This document shows positions 27,540 to 37,139 of a stretch of 64,000 bases of DNA, in pieces. Below the pieces are notes generated by a model, which worked only from the letters and a program-made list of their open reading frames with translations, did not search any database and was not told where the DNA came from. Source of the DNA: Kovacikia minuta CCNUW1 (GTDB taxonomy: Bacteria; Cyanobacteriota; Cyanobacteriia; Leptolyngbyales; Leptolyngbyaceae). The position numbers were made by a program, and so were the translations under genes. How positions within the stretch are numbered: the first letter of the stretch is position 1; every line of letters starts with the position of its first letter. The DNA lies in assembly GCF_020091585.1 (NCBI RefSeq), contig NZ_CP083583.1, positions 868,001 to 932,000 of the forward strand, written 5' to 3'.

Positions 27540-28772
27540 TCATTCTGTTGGTGCGGGCAATGCCTTGAGGGTAACGGTCAAGTTCAGTTTTTGGGTTCCC
27601 CGTTGTACTCCCAGTTGCAACTGGCTACCGACTTTGCTTTGTTCGACAACTTGTTGAACCTGGTTAATCTCAGTAATCGGCTGATTGTTAATTTGTAGAA
27701 TCACATCACCTTCCTTTAAACCCGCGTTAGCGGCAGGAGAGTTTGGCATCACCTGGGCAACAAAAACGCCCTGTTCTACCTCAATCCGTTTGCTCTTCGC
27801 TGAATTGTCGTTCAGTTGCTGGCGTAGTTCGGGAGTAAGCGGCAACATTTGAACCCCCAGAAAGGGATGATCAAACCTGCCATTTTTAATTAACTGCTGC
27901 GCGATCTGTTGAGCCATGTTAATGGGAATGGCAAAGCCCAATCCCTGAGTTCCCCGAAGTTTGGCTGTATTTACCCCAATCACCTGACCGCGAGCATTGA
28001 GCAGAGGTCCACCAGAGTTTCCAGGGTTAATGGCAGCGTCAGTCTGGATAAAGTCAACCCGCAGGTCGGCAGCACCGATGTCACGGGCAGCCCGATCGGT
28101 GGCACTGATGACACCGACTGTTACGGTTTTTTTCAACCCCAAGGGACTTCCCATCGCGATCGCCCACTGCCCAGAAACAAGCTGATCCGAGTTTCCCAGT
28201 TCCACCGTGGGTAAATTGTTTGCCTGCACCTGCACGGCTGCCAGATCGGTAACTGGATCTTTGCCTAAAACCTTTCCTTCCAGCGTTCGACCATCCGAGA
28301 ATTTGATCATTACCTTGTCAGCCTGATCGACCACATGGGCATTGGTCAAAATTTGACCACTCGAATTGATTATGAACCCAGAACCATTTCCCCGAACCTC
28401 CCGTTCCGTCGGAATGGGCAGGCTTCTGCGAAAGAAACGTTGATAGAATGAATCTTCAAATCTTTGTAACAATCGCGAGGTTACATTGCGAGAGGTATAA
28501 ACAGTTACAACCGCTGGATCAACTCGATTGATCACCTCAACCACAAAGTTCGTGTCTGCTGTTGTCGGCTGGAGCGATCGGGGTGCGGGTTGGGAGGATT
28601 GAATGGGTGTCGTTGCTGTTGCTTCTGCATCAAGATAGAACCATCGATTAGACAAATTTGAATTCGTTAATTTTGGGGATGCCTCCCCGGTGCAGCCACT
28701 GACAAAAAGCACTGTAATACCCACGAATGGCACCGCCCAATTTGCTGTTAATTGCCCCAAAAACCTTCCCAT
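27540..28772 (-). CDS. HtrA/Deg-family serine protease, lipoprotein
   Basis: 410 residues. The N-terminal signal ends in a lipobox VSGC (Cys27), suggesting a membrane-anchored periplasmic or lumenal protein. Trypsin-like domain with triad H146 (LTNAHVVD), D176 (DLAAVQV) and S253 (GNSGGPLL), followed by one PDZ domain (about 310-405; GLKEGDVILQINNQPI). This equals the cyanobacterial HhoA/HhoB/HtrA group used for quality control of damaged proteins; I cannot say which of the three. Monocistronic. Confidence 0.93.
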   Translation of the reverse strand: MGRFLGQLTANWAVPFVGITVLFVSGCTGEASPKLTNSNLSNRWFYLDAEATATTPIQSSQPAPRSLQPTTADTNFVVEVINRVDPAVVTVYTSRNVTSRLLQRFEDSFYQRFFRRSLPIPTEREVRGNGSGFIINSSGQILTNAHVVDQADKVMIKFSDGRTLEGKVLGKDPVTDLAAVQVQANNLPTVELGNSDQLVSGQWAIAMGSPLGLKKTVTVGVISATDRAARDIGAADLRVDFIQTDAAINPGNSGGPLLNARGQVIGVNTAKLRGTQGLGFAIPINMAQQIAQQLIKNGRFDHPFLGVQMLPLTPELRQQLNDNSAKSKRIEVEQGVFVAQVMPNSPAANAGLKEGDVILQINNQPITEINQVQQVVEQSKVGSQLQLGVQRGTQKLNLTVTLKALPAPTE

Positions 28773-29256
28773 AAGATTCAGTTGGTCTGTAATAAAAGGT
28801 CGTTAATGAACGGGATTGAGAACCGATCCGCAGGCTTCAATCTCACCCTATGCTCGTCTGGCTAGAAGTGTTCTGCCGAAACATCTCGATGGTTTTAGGG
28901 TTGGCTTTTTAGAGGATACGAACCATTCCCTCGGTTCCTTTCAGCCGCCGGATAAAACCAAATTCAGGATGGTTCTGAGGATTGATTGATTCGGGAACCA
29001 GGATGCCGTGGGCACAATCATAGCATCCTACACTGGAGGGATTGTACTCTATCTAGTTTCGATTGTTTGGTGTTGCCCCAGACATTCTGAATGGTTGTTT
29101 GCTACATGGGCACCCAAAACAGTGAACCTGGGTTTAGTCAAAATTGCGAACCTGCATTTGTTAAGAGGCAGACCTGGAACTCGTTTGCGCTTTGATTAAA
29201 GCACCGATCTATTGCGAAAAACATTGGCAATATTTTATACCTGGGAAATCCAGTAT

Positions 29257-29284
29257 TTTACATTGATAGAAAATCTACTATTCT
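29257..29284 (+). promoter_or_regulatory. Weak candidate promoter before the response-regulator gene
   Basis: TTTACA (29257-29262), 16-base spacer, TATTCT (29279-29284), about 100 bp before the ATG at 29383, in an AT-rich stretch. The match is only moderate. The rest of the 28773-29382 gap holds no convincing gene; a 63-codon ORF at 29008-29199 has no coding character. Confidence 0.3.
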
Positions 29285-29382
29285 TAACAAGTATGAAAAA
29301 CAACGATGTTATAGTTTAGGATTGAGCACTGCAATGATATCTGCACTCAAATCCAGATCAGTTTTGCTGGAGAGAGTTCATC

Positions 29383-30519
29383 ATGAAAATTCTTTTAATT
29401 GAAGACGATTTACTCACGACTGAATTGCTATCCACAGCACTCTCCTCCCACCACTATGCAGTCGATGCGATCGCGGATGGCGAAGCGGGTTTAGAGATGG
29501 CGATTCAATGGAGTTATGACTTAATTCTTTTAGACATTTTGATTCCCAAACTAAATGGAATTGAAGTTTGTCACCGACTTCGTGCCCAGGGCTGTCAGAC
29601 CCCCATCTTGATGCTCACGGTGAAAGATTCGAATGAGGATATCATTGCTGGGTTAGATGCGGGTGCGGATGACTATGTTGCCAAATCCTGTGATTCCTCC
29701 CAACTACTGGCACGGGTGCGCGCACTTCTGCGCCGGGGTAGCACTGTGTCAGCGTCGCCGCTGCTAACCTGGGAGCATCTTTGCCTCGATCCTGCCCTGG
29801 CACGGGTCACCTACAAACAGCAGGTGGTTGCCCTGCGACCTAAAGAATACAACCTGCTAGAGCTGTTTCTGCGGTATCCTCAACGCATTCTCAGTCGCAG
29901 CACCATCATTGATCACCTGTGGTCGATCGACGAAACTCCCGTGGAGGGGGCGGTCACGAATTTAATTAAGGATCTACGCCACCGCCTAAAGTCCGCCGGG
30001 ATGGTGACCGATTTGATTGAAACGGTTTACGGGTTGGGCTACCGATTAAAACCAGTTCCGGAAGGGAGCAGCAGCGCCGAACGGGGAGATGGGACGATCG
30101 CAACAGCCGTTAAGGGACTTGTGGCTCAATCAGCTTTGGTCGCGGATGCAGAGGGGAACTGGAATGTTCGGACACAGCAAGGGATACGGGCAATTGAGCA
30201 AATTGCAGAACGGTTTCAGGTCTCGCTGGAAGAACGTCTAAACCTGCTGGAAGCAGTGGTGCGATCGCTTCAAACGGATAGTTTGAGTTCGCAGCAACGG
30301 GCAGCCGCATGCCGGGAAGCGCACAAACTGGCGGGGGGCTTGGGAACGTTTGGCTATATCGAGGCTTCTACTTTGGCACAAGCCATTGAACGGTTACTGG
30401 AAGACCGATTGAAACAGGAAATACGATCGACTTCTCTGTCCGAGGCAGATCAACTCTCACAATTGCTGAACGAATTGAAACAGAAACTGGCTCAACCATT
30501 AACGCCCCTCCAGCATTGA
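29383..30519 (+). CDS. OmpR-type response regulator with a C-terminal Hpt domain
   Basis: 378 residues in three parts: receiver (phospho-acceptor D51, K101); winged-helix DNA-binding domain (about 128-225; RPKEYNLLELFLR, LIETVYGLGYRLKP); and a C-terminal histidine-phosphotransfer domain with H314 in AHKLAGGLGTFGY. GGAGAG lies 13 bases before ATG 29383. A regulator that carries its own Hpt can accept or pass on phosphate in a multistep relay. The multi-PAS kinase begins 7 bp after the stop and is probably the cognate partner. Confidence 0.92.
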   Translation: MKILLIEDDLLTTELLSTALSSHHYAVDAIADGEAGLEMAIQWSYDLILLDILIPKLNGIEVCHRLRAQGCQTPILMLTVKDSNEDIIAGLDAGADDYVAKSCDSSQLLARVRALLRRGSTVSASPLLTWEHLCLDPALARVTYKQQVVALRPKEYNLLELFLRYPQRILSRSTIIDHLWSIDETPVEGAVTNLIKDLRHRLKSAGMVTDLIETVYGLGYRLKPVPEGSSSAERGDGTIATAVKGLVAQSALVADAEGNWNVRTQQGIRAIEQIAERFQVSLEERLNLLEAVVRSLQTDSLSSQQRAAACREAHKLAGGLGTFGYIEASTLAQAIERLLEDRLKQEIRSTSLSEADQLSQLLNELKQKLAQPLTPLQH

Positions 30520-30525
30520 TTCATT

Positions 30526-33500
30526 GTGATTTCAGCATCTAACCTTGCCGCACAGTTCGATCTTGGCTACCTCTACACCGTGCTGTTGGGAGGTCTCATT
30601 CTTCTGTTTGGGATTGGAACTGGCATTTTAGTGGCGCGCTGGGTAGCACTACCGCTGCTGCTGCATGGTCGAAATGTTTTTTGGCAAAAGCTCGTTCTTA
30701 ATGTGGCATCCCTCAAACAAGCAGAAGCGGCACTCAAAGAAAGTGAAACCTTCAATCGTGCCATCCTGGACGCCATCCCAGATTTAATTATCCGCATGCA
30801 TCGAGATGGAAGCTACCTGGACATCAAACCCACAACAGCCTTCCCGATCGACTTCCCAAACTTCAAACTAGGAGAGAACATTCGCAACTTTCTGCCATCG
30901 GAAGCCGCAGAACAACGTCTGGCAGCCGCAGCCAGGGCATTAGAAACAGGGGAAGTGCAAGTGTACGAATTTCCCCTCCTGGTGCAGGGGCAGCCGCTCT
31001 GGCAAGAAGCCAGAATCATGCCGCTTGGCCCTGAGGAAGTTCTCGTCGTGATTCGGGATTTGACCCAGCGCAAACAGATGGAAGAAGCGTTGCGCCAGAG
31101 TGAAGCCCGCCTGGCAATGGCTCAGCAGGTCGCTCAGGTTGGCTATTGGGAATTTGACCTGGTGAGCCAAACGAGTTCCTGGTCAGAAGTGACATTTCAC
31201 CACTGGGGGCTTGATCCGACTCAACCAGAACCCACATTTGCTGAACTGCTGCACAGGGTCCATCCTGACGATCTGGCAGACCTCCAACAAAACATTGAGG
31301 CGGCAAAAGAGGGAATTCCTTATGTTCAGGACTTGCGAGTTGTGCATTCGGATGGTTCAATTCACTATCTCGATTCGCGCGGAGAAGCCCTGCGCAATCA
31401 GCAGGGGCAGGTGGTTAAGCTGGTTGGCACCTCCCTGGACATCACGGAACGCAAACAGGTAGAAGCCGCGCTGCAAGAAAGTGAAGCGCGTTTCCGCGAA
31501 CTGGCAGAAACGGTGCGGGAAGGTTTCTTCATTTTTGAGACCGAAGCTTCTCGCTACTCCTACATCAACCCTGCCTGTGAAGCGCTTACCGGCAAACCCT
31601 TCTCCGCTTTCTATCAGGAGAAGACTTTTGCCAAAGGGATGTCCCATTGGTTAAACAATATTCATCCGGACGATCGCGATCGCATCGAAGCAGCGTTACA
31701 GCGGGAACGAGAGGGCGACAACTTTGATGAGGAGTACCGCTTTATCCGCCCCGATGGCGAAATTCTCTGGCTACGATCGCAGGCATTCCCTATCCATAAC
31801 GAAGCTGGAACCATTGTTCGGATTGTGGGTACGGTTGAGGATATCACCGATCGCAAACAGGCTGAAATTGCGCTGCAAGCAAGCGAAGCCCGATTTCAGG
31901 AAATTGCTCAGACCTTGAATCAGGTGTCCTATGTGATATCGGTAACCACAGGTCAATATCTCTATATCAGCCCTGCCTATGAAAAAATGTGGGGTTTCTC
32001 CTGCGAAAGCCTTTATCAAGATCCAAAATCCTGGCTCGATCGAATTTATCCTGAAGATTTAGATTACGTCTTGTGGGGGCTGAGTCAGTTATTTTCTGGC
32101 AACCAGAAGCGCCTGCAATACCGGATCATTTCTTCGAAGGGCGAGGTTCGCTGGATTGAGTCAGAATCCCTGGTTGTGCGCGGTGAGGATGGAAATCCGT
32201 TACGAATTGTCGGGTTGGCAGATGATATTACCGATCGCAAACAGCTAGAGGAATCTCTCCAACTAAGTGAAGCCCGTTATCGCGGCATTGTAGAAGACCA
32301 GATGGAGCTGATTTGCCGCTACCAACCGGATGGCACCCTCACGTTTGCGAATGAAGCCTTCTGCCGATATTTTGGGCTAAACCCAACAGAAGTGCTTGGG
32401 AGTTCCTATGAACCACTCATATTTGAAGCAGACCGGGAACGGGTGGTACAACTGATTGATTCGATGAGTCAGGATAACCCAACCGTAGCGACGGAAAATC
32501 GGGTTTTCTGCCAGGGAGAGGTGCGCTGGACGCAGTGGAATAATCGCGCCATTTTTGACCAGGGGCACTTCATTGAATTTCAGGCAGTTGGGCGCGACAT
32601 TACAGAACGTAAACAAGCGGAAGCCGAAATTCAACAACTGAATCAGCAATTGACCCACCGGGTGAACGAATTGCAAACCCTGTTTGAGGTGCTGCCGATC
32701 GGTGTGGCAATTTCAGAAGATCCAGACTGCCGCATCGCCCGCATCAATCCCTGTCTGGCTGAATTGCTCCGAGTCGCACTCGATGCAAATGCTTCCCAAA
32801 GCGCCCCTGTTGATGAACGTCCGACTTACCGGGTCTACAGGGATGGTCAGGAAGTCGCTCCCGAAAACCTGCCGATGCAATATGCCGCAACGCACAACCT
32901 TGAGGTCAGGGATGAGGTGTTTGATATTGTGCATCCAGACGGAACGGTAATTCCGTTGCTCTCTTGTGCTGCGCCTCTGCGGGATGTGCAGGGCAAGGTC
33001 AGAGGTGTGATCGGAGGATTTGTAGACATTACCGATCGTAAACAGATGGAGGAAGCTTTACGCACCAGTGAAGAACGATTTCGGAGAGCATTTGATGATG
33101 CGCCGATCGGGGTGTCGCTTGTTTCACCGGATGGAATGTTTCTCCACGCCAATGCCTACTATTGTGAAATAGTCGGATATAGCAAAGCAGAGTTACTGAC
33201 ACTTAACTTTCAAGAGATTACCCATCCAGCGGATCTAGAGGCAGATATGGCAGGTCTGCGGCAGATGATAGCGGGAGAAACTCGTTCGTTTCAAATGGAA
33301 AAACGCTACATCACTAAGCAAGGAACCACCATACCCGTACTGATGAATACCGCTCCGATTCGCGACCAAGACGGACAGATCCTTTACTTCGTTGGTCACA
33401 TTCGAGACATTCGCGATCGCTTGAAAATTGAACGGATGAAAGACGAATTTATTTCAATCATTAGCCATGAACTCCGGACTCCGCTGACTTCAATTCGAGG

Positions 33501-34323
33501 AGCACTCGGCATTTTAAGCGCAGGCGTATTTAACGATAGACCCGAAAAAGCCGAACACATGCTGCAAATTGCGCTGAATAACAGCGATCGTCTGGTTCGT
33601 CTGGTGGATGACATCCTCAGTTTAGAACGGTTGCAATCTGGCAAGGTCCAACTGGTGATGGAACAATGCCAGGTTGCAGAGCTGATGCAACAGGCTGTAG
33701 ACAGCGTCCAGGCGATCGCCGATCAGTCTGGTATTACCCTTTCCCTCAGTTCCATTGTTGCAACGTTATGGGCGGCTCCCGATGCGATTATTCAAACCCT
33801 CACTAACCTGCTGAGTAACGCGATCAAATTTTCCTCAACTGGCGATACGGTTTGGCTCAACGCTGAAGTCAGGCGTCAGGCGTCAGGCGTCAGGAGCCAG
33901 GAGCCAGAAGGAGAGGCAGATAGGGAAGATAGGGGAGATGGGGGAGATGAAAGGGACACGGGGACGCGGAGACGTAGAGACGCGGAGAATTCAATTCAAA
34001 ATTCAAAATTCAAAATTCAAAATCTAGAACTTAGAACTCAAAACTCCCCTACTCCCCACTCCCCACTCCCCACTCCCCATATCCTTTTCTCCATCATCGA
34101 TCAAGGCAGGGGCATTCCTGAAGATAAGCTCAACATCATTTTTGAGCAATTTCAGCAAGTGGATGTGTCTGACTCTCGCAAAAAAGGGGGAACCGGGCTG
34201 GGGCTGGCTATCTGTAAAAATATTGTGCAACAACACGGCGGGCAAATTTGGGTAGAAAGCAGCGTGGGCAAAGGCAGTACTTTCTATGTTGTATTGCCAT
34301 TAATGGTGGGGGATAGGGGATGA
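30526..34323 (+). CDS. Sensor histidine kinase with seven PAS domains
   Basis: 1265 residues from a GTG start. One N-terminal membrane helix (about 13-43, LYTVLLGGLILLFGIGTGI), then seven PAS/PAC units, each closing with a D(I/L)T-RKQ-type motif (the seventh DIRDRLK), then HisKA with H981 (SIISHELRTPL) and HATPase (N box NLLSNAIKF near 1098, DQGRGIP, GGTGLGLAI). There is no receiver domain. About 70 residues of low complexity (33865-34080; RSQEPEG, RDTGTRRRRD, QNSKFKIQN, SPLPTPH) sit inside the ATP-binding domain between the N box and G1 box, which may harm catalysis unless looped out. Likely phosphorylates the upstream OmpR-Hpt regulator and/or the receivers downstream. Confidence 0.92.
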   Translation: MISASNLAAQFDLGYLYTVLLGGLILLFGIGTGILVARWVALPLLLHGRNVFWQKLVLNVASLKQAEAALKESETFNRAILDAIPDLIIRMHRDGSYLDIKPTTAFPIDFPNFKLGENIRNFLPSEAAEQRLAAAARALETGEVQVYEFPLLVQGQPLWQEARIMPLGPEEVLVVIRDLTQRKQMEEALRQSEARLAMAQQVAQVGYWEFDLVSQTSSWSEVTFHHWGLDPTQPEPTFAELLHRVHPDDLADLQQNIEAAKEGIPYVQDLRVVHSDGSIHYLDSRGEALRNQQGQVVKLVGTSLDITERKQVEAALQESEARFRELAETVREGFFIFETEASRYSYINPACEALTGKPFSAFYQEKTFAKGMSHWLNNIHPDDRDRIEAALQREREGDNFDEEYRFIRPDGEILWLRSQAFPIHNEAGTIVRIVGTVEDITDRKQAEIALQASEARFQEIAQTLNQVSYVISVTTGQYLYISPAYEKMWGFSCESLYQDPKSWLDRIYPEDLDYVLWGLSQLFSGNQKRLQYRIISSKGEVRWIESESLVVRGEDGNPLRIVGLADDITDRKQLEESLQLSEARYRGIVEDQMELICRYQPDGTLTFANEAFCRYFGLNPTEVLGSSYEPLIFEADRERVVQLIDSMSQDNPTVATENRVFCQGEVRWTQWNNRAIFDQGHFIEFQAVGRDITERKQAEAEIQQLNQQLTHRVNELQTLFEVLPIGVAISEDPDCRIARINPCLAELLRVALDANASQSAPVDERPTYRVYRDGQEVAPENLPMQYAATHNLEVRDEVFDIVHPDGTVIPLLSCAAPLRDVQGKVRGVIGGFVDITDRKQMEEALRTSEERFRRAFDDAPIGVSLVSPDGMFLHANAYYCEIVGYSKAELLTLNFQEITHPADLEADMAGLRQMIAGETRSFQMEKRYITKQGTTIPVLMNTAPIRDQDGQILYFVGHIRDIRDRLKIERMKDEFISIISHELRTPLTSIRGALGILSAGVFNDRPEKAEHMLQIALNNSDRLVRLVDDILSLERLQSGKVQLVMEQCQVAELMQQAVDSVQAIADQSGITLSLSSIVATLWAAPDAIIQTLTNLLSNAIKFSSTGDTVWLNAEVRRQASGVRSQEPEGEADREDRGDGGDERDTGTRRRRDAENSIQNSKFKIQNLELRTQNSPTPHSPLPTPHILFSIIDQGRGIPEDKLNIIFEQFQQVDVSDSRKKGGTGLGLAICKNIVQQHGGQIWVESSVGKGSTFYVVLPLMVGDRG

Positions 34324-34496
34324 GCGGACAAGTAAAATTCCAGGTTGAAGGGGGGGATGGGGGGATGGGGGGATGTTATTTCTCAGGGAGTCCCTAAAGG
34401 ATGGGAGATGGGGATAAGGAATAAAAGGTAAAGAGGGGGGAGGGGAGAACTGGAAATACCAATGGCGAATGACAAATCACCAATTACCCATAACCA

Positions 34497-34892
34497 ATGA
34501 CCAGGCGCATTCTAATTGTGGATGATGAGGAAGATATTCGTGATGTCGTGCGAGTATCGTTAGAGGAGTTTGCGGGTTGGTTAACCATAGTGGCTATGTC
34601 AGGGATTGAGGGTTTGCAGATAGCCAAATCTGAAGCAAAAGCATCTGAAGCAGCAATAGACGCCATTTTGTTAGACATTTCCATGCCGGATATGGATGGA
34701 TTTCAGATGTGTGAGGAACTAAAGGCTGATCCTGATACTCAGAAGATCCCGGTCATTGTGTTAACGGCTAAGGTCCTGCCAAGCGATCGCCAACGATTTG
34801 CCGAGTTGGATGTGGCGGGTGTGATTACAAAGCCCTTTAACCCAATCACTATCTGGAGGCAGGTTGCGGAAATTTTGGGCTGGAATGCATAA
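34497..34892 (+). CDS. Single-domain response regulator (CheY-like)
   Basis: 131 residues with only a receiver domain: acidic patch DDEED near residue 9, phospho-acceptor D60 (AILLDISMPDMDG), Thr in VLTAK and Lys in ITKPF. No output domain, so it probably passes phosphate or binds a partner. Preceded by about 170 bp of G-rich and AAT-rich repeats. Third gene of the two-component cluster. Confidence 0.92.
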   Translation: MTRRILIVDDEEDIRDVVRVSLEEFAGWLTIVAMSGIEGLQIAKSEAKASEAAIDAILLDISMPDMDGFQMCEELKADPDTQKIPVIVLTAKVLPSDRQRFAELDVAGVITKPFNPITIWRQVAEILGWNA

Positions 34893-34976
34893 ACCCATCT
34901 TTTCATATCAGTTTCTTATTTTCTTGGTCTAATCTAAGAGTCACATCACCTTAGTACTTCTAAGTTGTCTTCTTTT

Positions 34977-35180
34977 ATGTTCAGTGATGACTCATCCAAG
35001 ATTAGTCGGATTGAAATTGCAACTAATGTTTTGAACCAGGCCTTACAGCAATTACACGAGCACGATTATGCTTCTGCACAAGTTATGGTGGCAGTTGCCA
35101 GACAGGTGCTGGAAGATCTGCAACTGGATTTCGATCATCATTCTCAGGTTGAAGCAATGCTCAAACAATTTCTCAGGTGA
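34977..35180 (+). CDS. Hypothetical small protein, possible regulatory partner
   Basis: 67 residues from ATG 34977 (MFSDDSS). Predicted all-helical and acidic: RIEIATNVLNQALQQLHEHD, then VARQVLEDLQLD. No family recognised. It sits between two single-domain receivers on the same strand, so a role in that signalling group is plausible by position only. Confidence 0.55.
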   Translation: MFSDDSSKISRIEIATNVLNQALQQLHEHDYASAQVMVAVARQVLEDLQLDFDHHSQVEAMLKQFLR

Positions 35181-35241
35181 TTAGTTAAATGAATCATTTC
35201 AGTGAAAGCTGTTTCCTTTATAACGGCAGATGGGCTTATTC

Positions 35242-35655
35242 ATGTCTACTAAATCAATTCTATTGATTGAACACGAAGCCAGTATCCGAGAAGTTTTATA
35301 CACCTGTCTCAGGGAGTTTGGTGGGTGGAGGGTGACACAATCAAGTTCAATTCAAGAGGGAGTTAATTTATGCAGGACAATTTGCCCTGATGCGATTTTG
35401 TTAGACACGTCTACTTCGGAAGCCGATGCTCTAATATTCATTGAACAATTGAAACAGTATTCGACCACGAAATCGATTCCAATTTTGCTAATTACTGCCA
35501 GGGCAAGTTGGTTTACCCTCAAACAACTTCACCAAATGGGATTTGCTGGGGCCATTACGAAGCCGTTTAACCCTTCTACCATATCAGCTCAAGTTTCTCG
35601 CTTGATGGGTTGGAATAATGGAGACTCCCAGCAATCCGATGTGAGATCCAAGTGA
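35242..35655 (+). CDS. Single-domain response regulator, atypical acidic pocket
   Basis: 137 residues from ATG 35242. Receiver fold with phospho-acceptor D55 (AILLDTSTSEAD), Thr in LLITARAS and Lys in ITKPFNP. The usual Asp pair near residue 10 is replaced by E10 and E12 (LIEHEAS). Its C-terminal segment GAITKPFNPSTIS resembles that of the receiver at 34497, suggesting duplication. Confidence 0.85.
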   Translation: MSTKSILLIEHEASIREVLYTCLREFGGWRVTQSSSIQEGVNLCRTICPDAILLDTSTSEADALIFIEQLKQYSTTKSIPILLITARASWFTLKQLHQMGFAGAITKPFNPSTISAQVSRLMGWNNGDSQQSDVRSK

Positions 35656-35722
35656 CTGGATCAGGCAATGGAGAAAAGTCACAAAAAAAGTTCAAACATA
35701 ACCTCTAGATCAGGAGAAGAAC

Positions 35723-36217
35723 ATGGCAACATTAACCGTCTGGAAATTTCATACTGCTGAGGGTGCAGCTAAAGCGCTGAGTAAGCTAGAAGGATTGCAA
35801 AAACAGCAGCTCATTCAAGTTCTGGATGCTGCGATCGTATCCTGGCCGCAGGGCAGCAAACGTCCTAAGACCAAACAGGCTGTAGATATGGTGGCAGCCG
35901 GTGCACTGGGAGGCGTATTTTGGGGGCTGTTGTTTGGTCTCATCTTTTTTGCACCATTGTTGGGAGCAGTGGTAGGGGCTACCGCAGGGGCGATTTCCGG
36001 CAGTTTCACAGACTATGGAATTAATGACAATTTCATCAAAGATGTGCAGAGCAAAGTTACTGAGGGAACCTCCGCCCTATTTTTGATGACGGGTCAGGTC
36101 ACTTTAGACAAGGTTGAAGCCGCTTTTACATCAGAAGAACGGGGTGAACTGATTCAATCCAACCTCTCTGCTGAACAAGAAGCAAAACTGCGGGAAGACT
36201 TTGGAGCAGAGGGATAA
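35723..36217 (+). CDS. DUF1269-family membrane-associated protein
   Basis: 164 residues. MATLTVWKFHTAEGAAKAL and IVSWPQGSKRPKTKQ are the DUF1269 entry; a glycine-rich hydrophobic hairpin follows (GALGGVFWGLLFGLIFFAPLLGAVVGATAG), then LFLMTGQVTLDKV. The function is not known; the family is common in stress-type gene neighbourhoods. AGGAGAAGAAC provides a good ribosome-binding site. First gene of the 35.7-48 kb island. Confidence 0.88.
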   Translation: MATLTVWKFHTAEGAAKALSKLEGLQKQQLIQVLDAAIVSWPQGSKRPKTKQAVDMVAAGALGGVFWGLLFGLIFFAPLLGAVVGATAGAISGSFTDYGINDNFIKDVQSKVTEGTSALFLMTGQVTLDKVEAAFTSEERGELIQSNLSAEQEAKLREDFGAEG

Positions 36218-36267
36218 AAGGTGACAGGTTTCAGCGGAGCCTCAGCCGAACAGTGTTATTAGATGTC

Positions 36268-36402
36268 ATACCGATTTAAATGAACTTCTGGGCAAATGCG
36301 AACAATCGTAGGGGCGGGTTTTGTTGAGATGGTTGGTTGAGATGAATCGGTCCTGACTCAACCCGCCCCTACAGGCATCTGCCCTATTCTCAATTTAATG
36401 GT
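36268..36402 (+). repeat. MITE-like palindromic element, copy 2
   Basis: ATACCGATTTAAAT at the left end, internal GTAGGGGCGGGTTT and AACCCGCCCCTAC arms, and CAATTTAATGGTGT at the right end. Reverse complement of the element at 27254-27390 with scattered differences. It lies between DUF1269 and a secreted-protein gene. Confidence 0.85.
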
Positions 36403-36562
36403 GTCAGGTGGCAAAGAAGCAGCCGGTAGTGCCAAAGGGGGCAGCACCACCGGAGCGTTAAACTCTGTGGCTGTGGCTAGATCGACGATCGAATCGCTGC
36501 CGCTTTCAGTTCATTCCTGTGGTGAGTTTGATTTTAGTGATTTCGACGAAGGAGTAGCAGTT

Positions 36563-37018
36563 ATGAAAAACTTTTTGATCCCTGTAACCGGGCTTTGGAT
36601 GGTTGCAGCAACCACAATGTTTTTTCACCCTGTACAGGCACAAACCCTACCTGCCGCCCCACAAAACTGTGTCTATCTAAGGGAAATCAGTACTGGAAAG
36701 CGGCTGATTCGCAAAGTCGTGGCGACCAATAACTCAAATGCTAATACGGATTTTGCCGTCCCCACGGGAACCCGCTTTACCAGTTATATTGGCAAACTGA
36801 TCCCTGAGAATAATGCGCGCTACACCGCCGAAGCGTACCTCAAATACAACGATGCTTCATCGTCAAAGGCAGTATCACGCACAATTCAGGCAAGGCGATT
36901 TTACCTCTACCAGCAACCTTTCCGGACGCCGACAGCAAAGCAACCTTTCCAGATCAATGCCCGCGTTACAGGTGTTCGCAATACTGCCTATCAGGTTCTT
37001 GTCTTAGCCTGTCGGTAG
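36563..37018 (+). CDS. Secreted protein of unknown function
   Basis: 151 residues. Start ATG 36563 is set by AAGGAG ten bases upstream and by a classic signal peptide (MKNFLIPVTGLWMVAATTMF, cut after VQA-Q). A longer ORF from 36398 begins inside the MITE and is not credible. The mature part has two cysteines (C near the start in QNCVYLR, and the last-but-one residue) that may form a disulfide; beta-rich. No family recognised. Confidence 0.7.
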   Translation: MKNFLIPVTGLWMVAATTMFFHPVQAQTLPAAPQNCVYLREISTGKRLIRKVVATNNSNANTDFAVPTGTRFTSYIGKLIPENNARYTAEAYLKYNDASSSKAVSRTIQARRFYLYQQPFRTPTAKQPFQINARVTGVRNTAYQVLVLACR

Positions 37019-37098
37019 AGATCTTTGAACGCAAATACTCAGCGGAGTAGGGATCACGGAGTAAGGAGTGTGGAGTACGAAGTAAACGCACTGACTCT

Positions 37099-37126
37099 TA
37101 ACTCCTAACTCCTAACTCCTAACTCC
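37099..37126. repeat. Four TAACTCC heptamers next to a ribosome-binding site
   Basis: TAACTCC repeated four times, ending one base before GGAGG (37128-37132), the ribosome-binding site of the HdeD-like gene. ACTCC is complementary to GGAGT/GGAGG, so the mRNA could fold over the site. Confidence 0.8.
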
Positions 37127-37139
37127 TGGAGGAACCGTG

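Noticed and set aside
29008-29199. 63-codon plus-strand ORF before the response-regulator gene
   Set aside because: No ribosome-binding site and no coherent domain or membrane pattern; the stretch looks non-coding.
36398-36562. N-terminal extension of the secreted protein at 36563
   Set aside because: It begins inside the MITE-like element, whereas ATG 36563 has both a Shine-Dalgarno site and a signal peptide.
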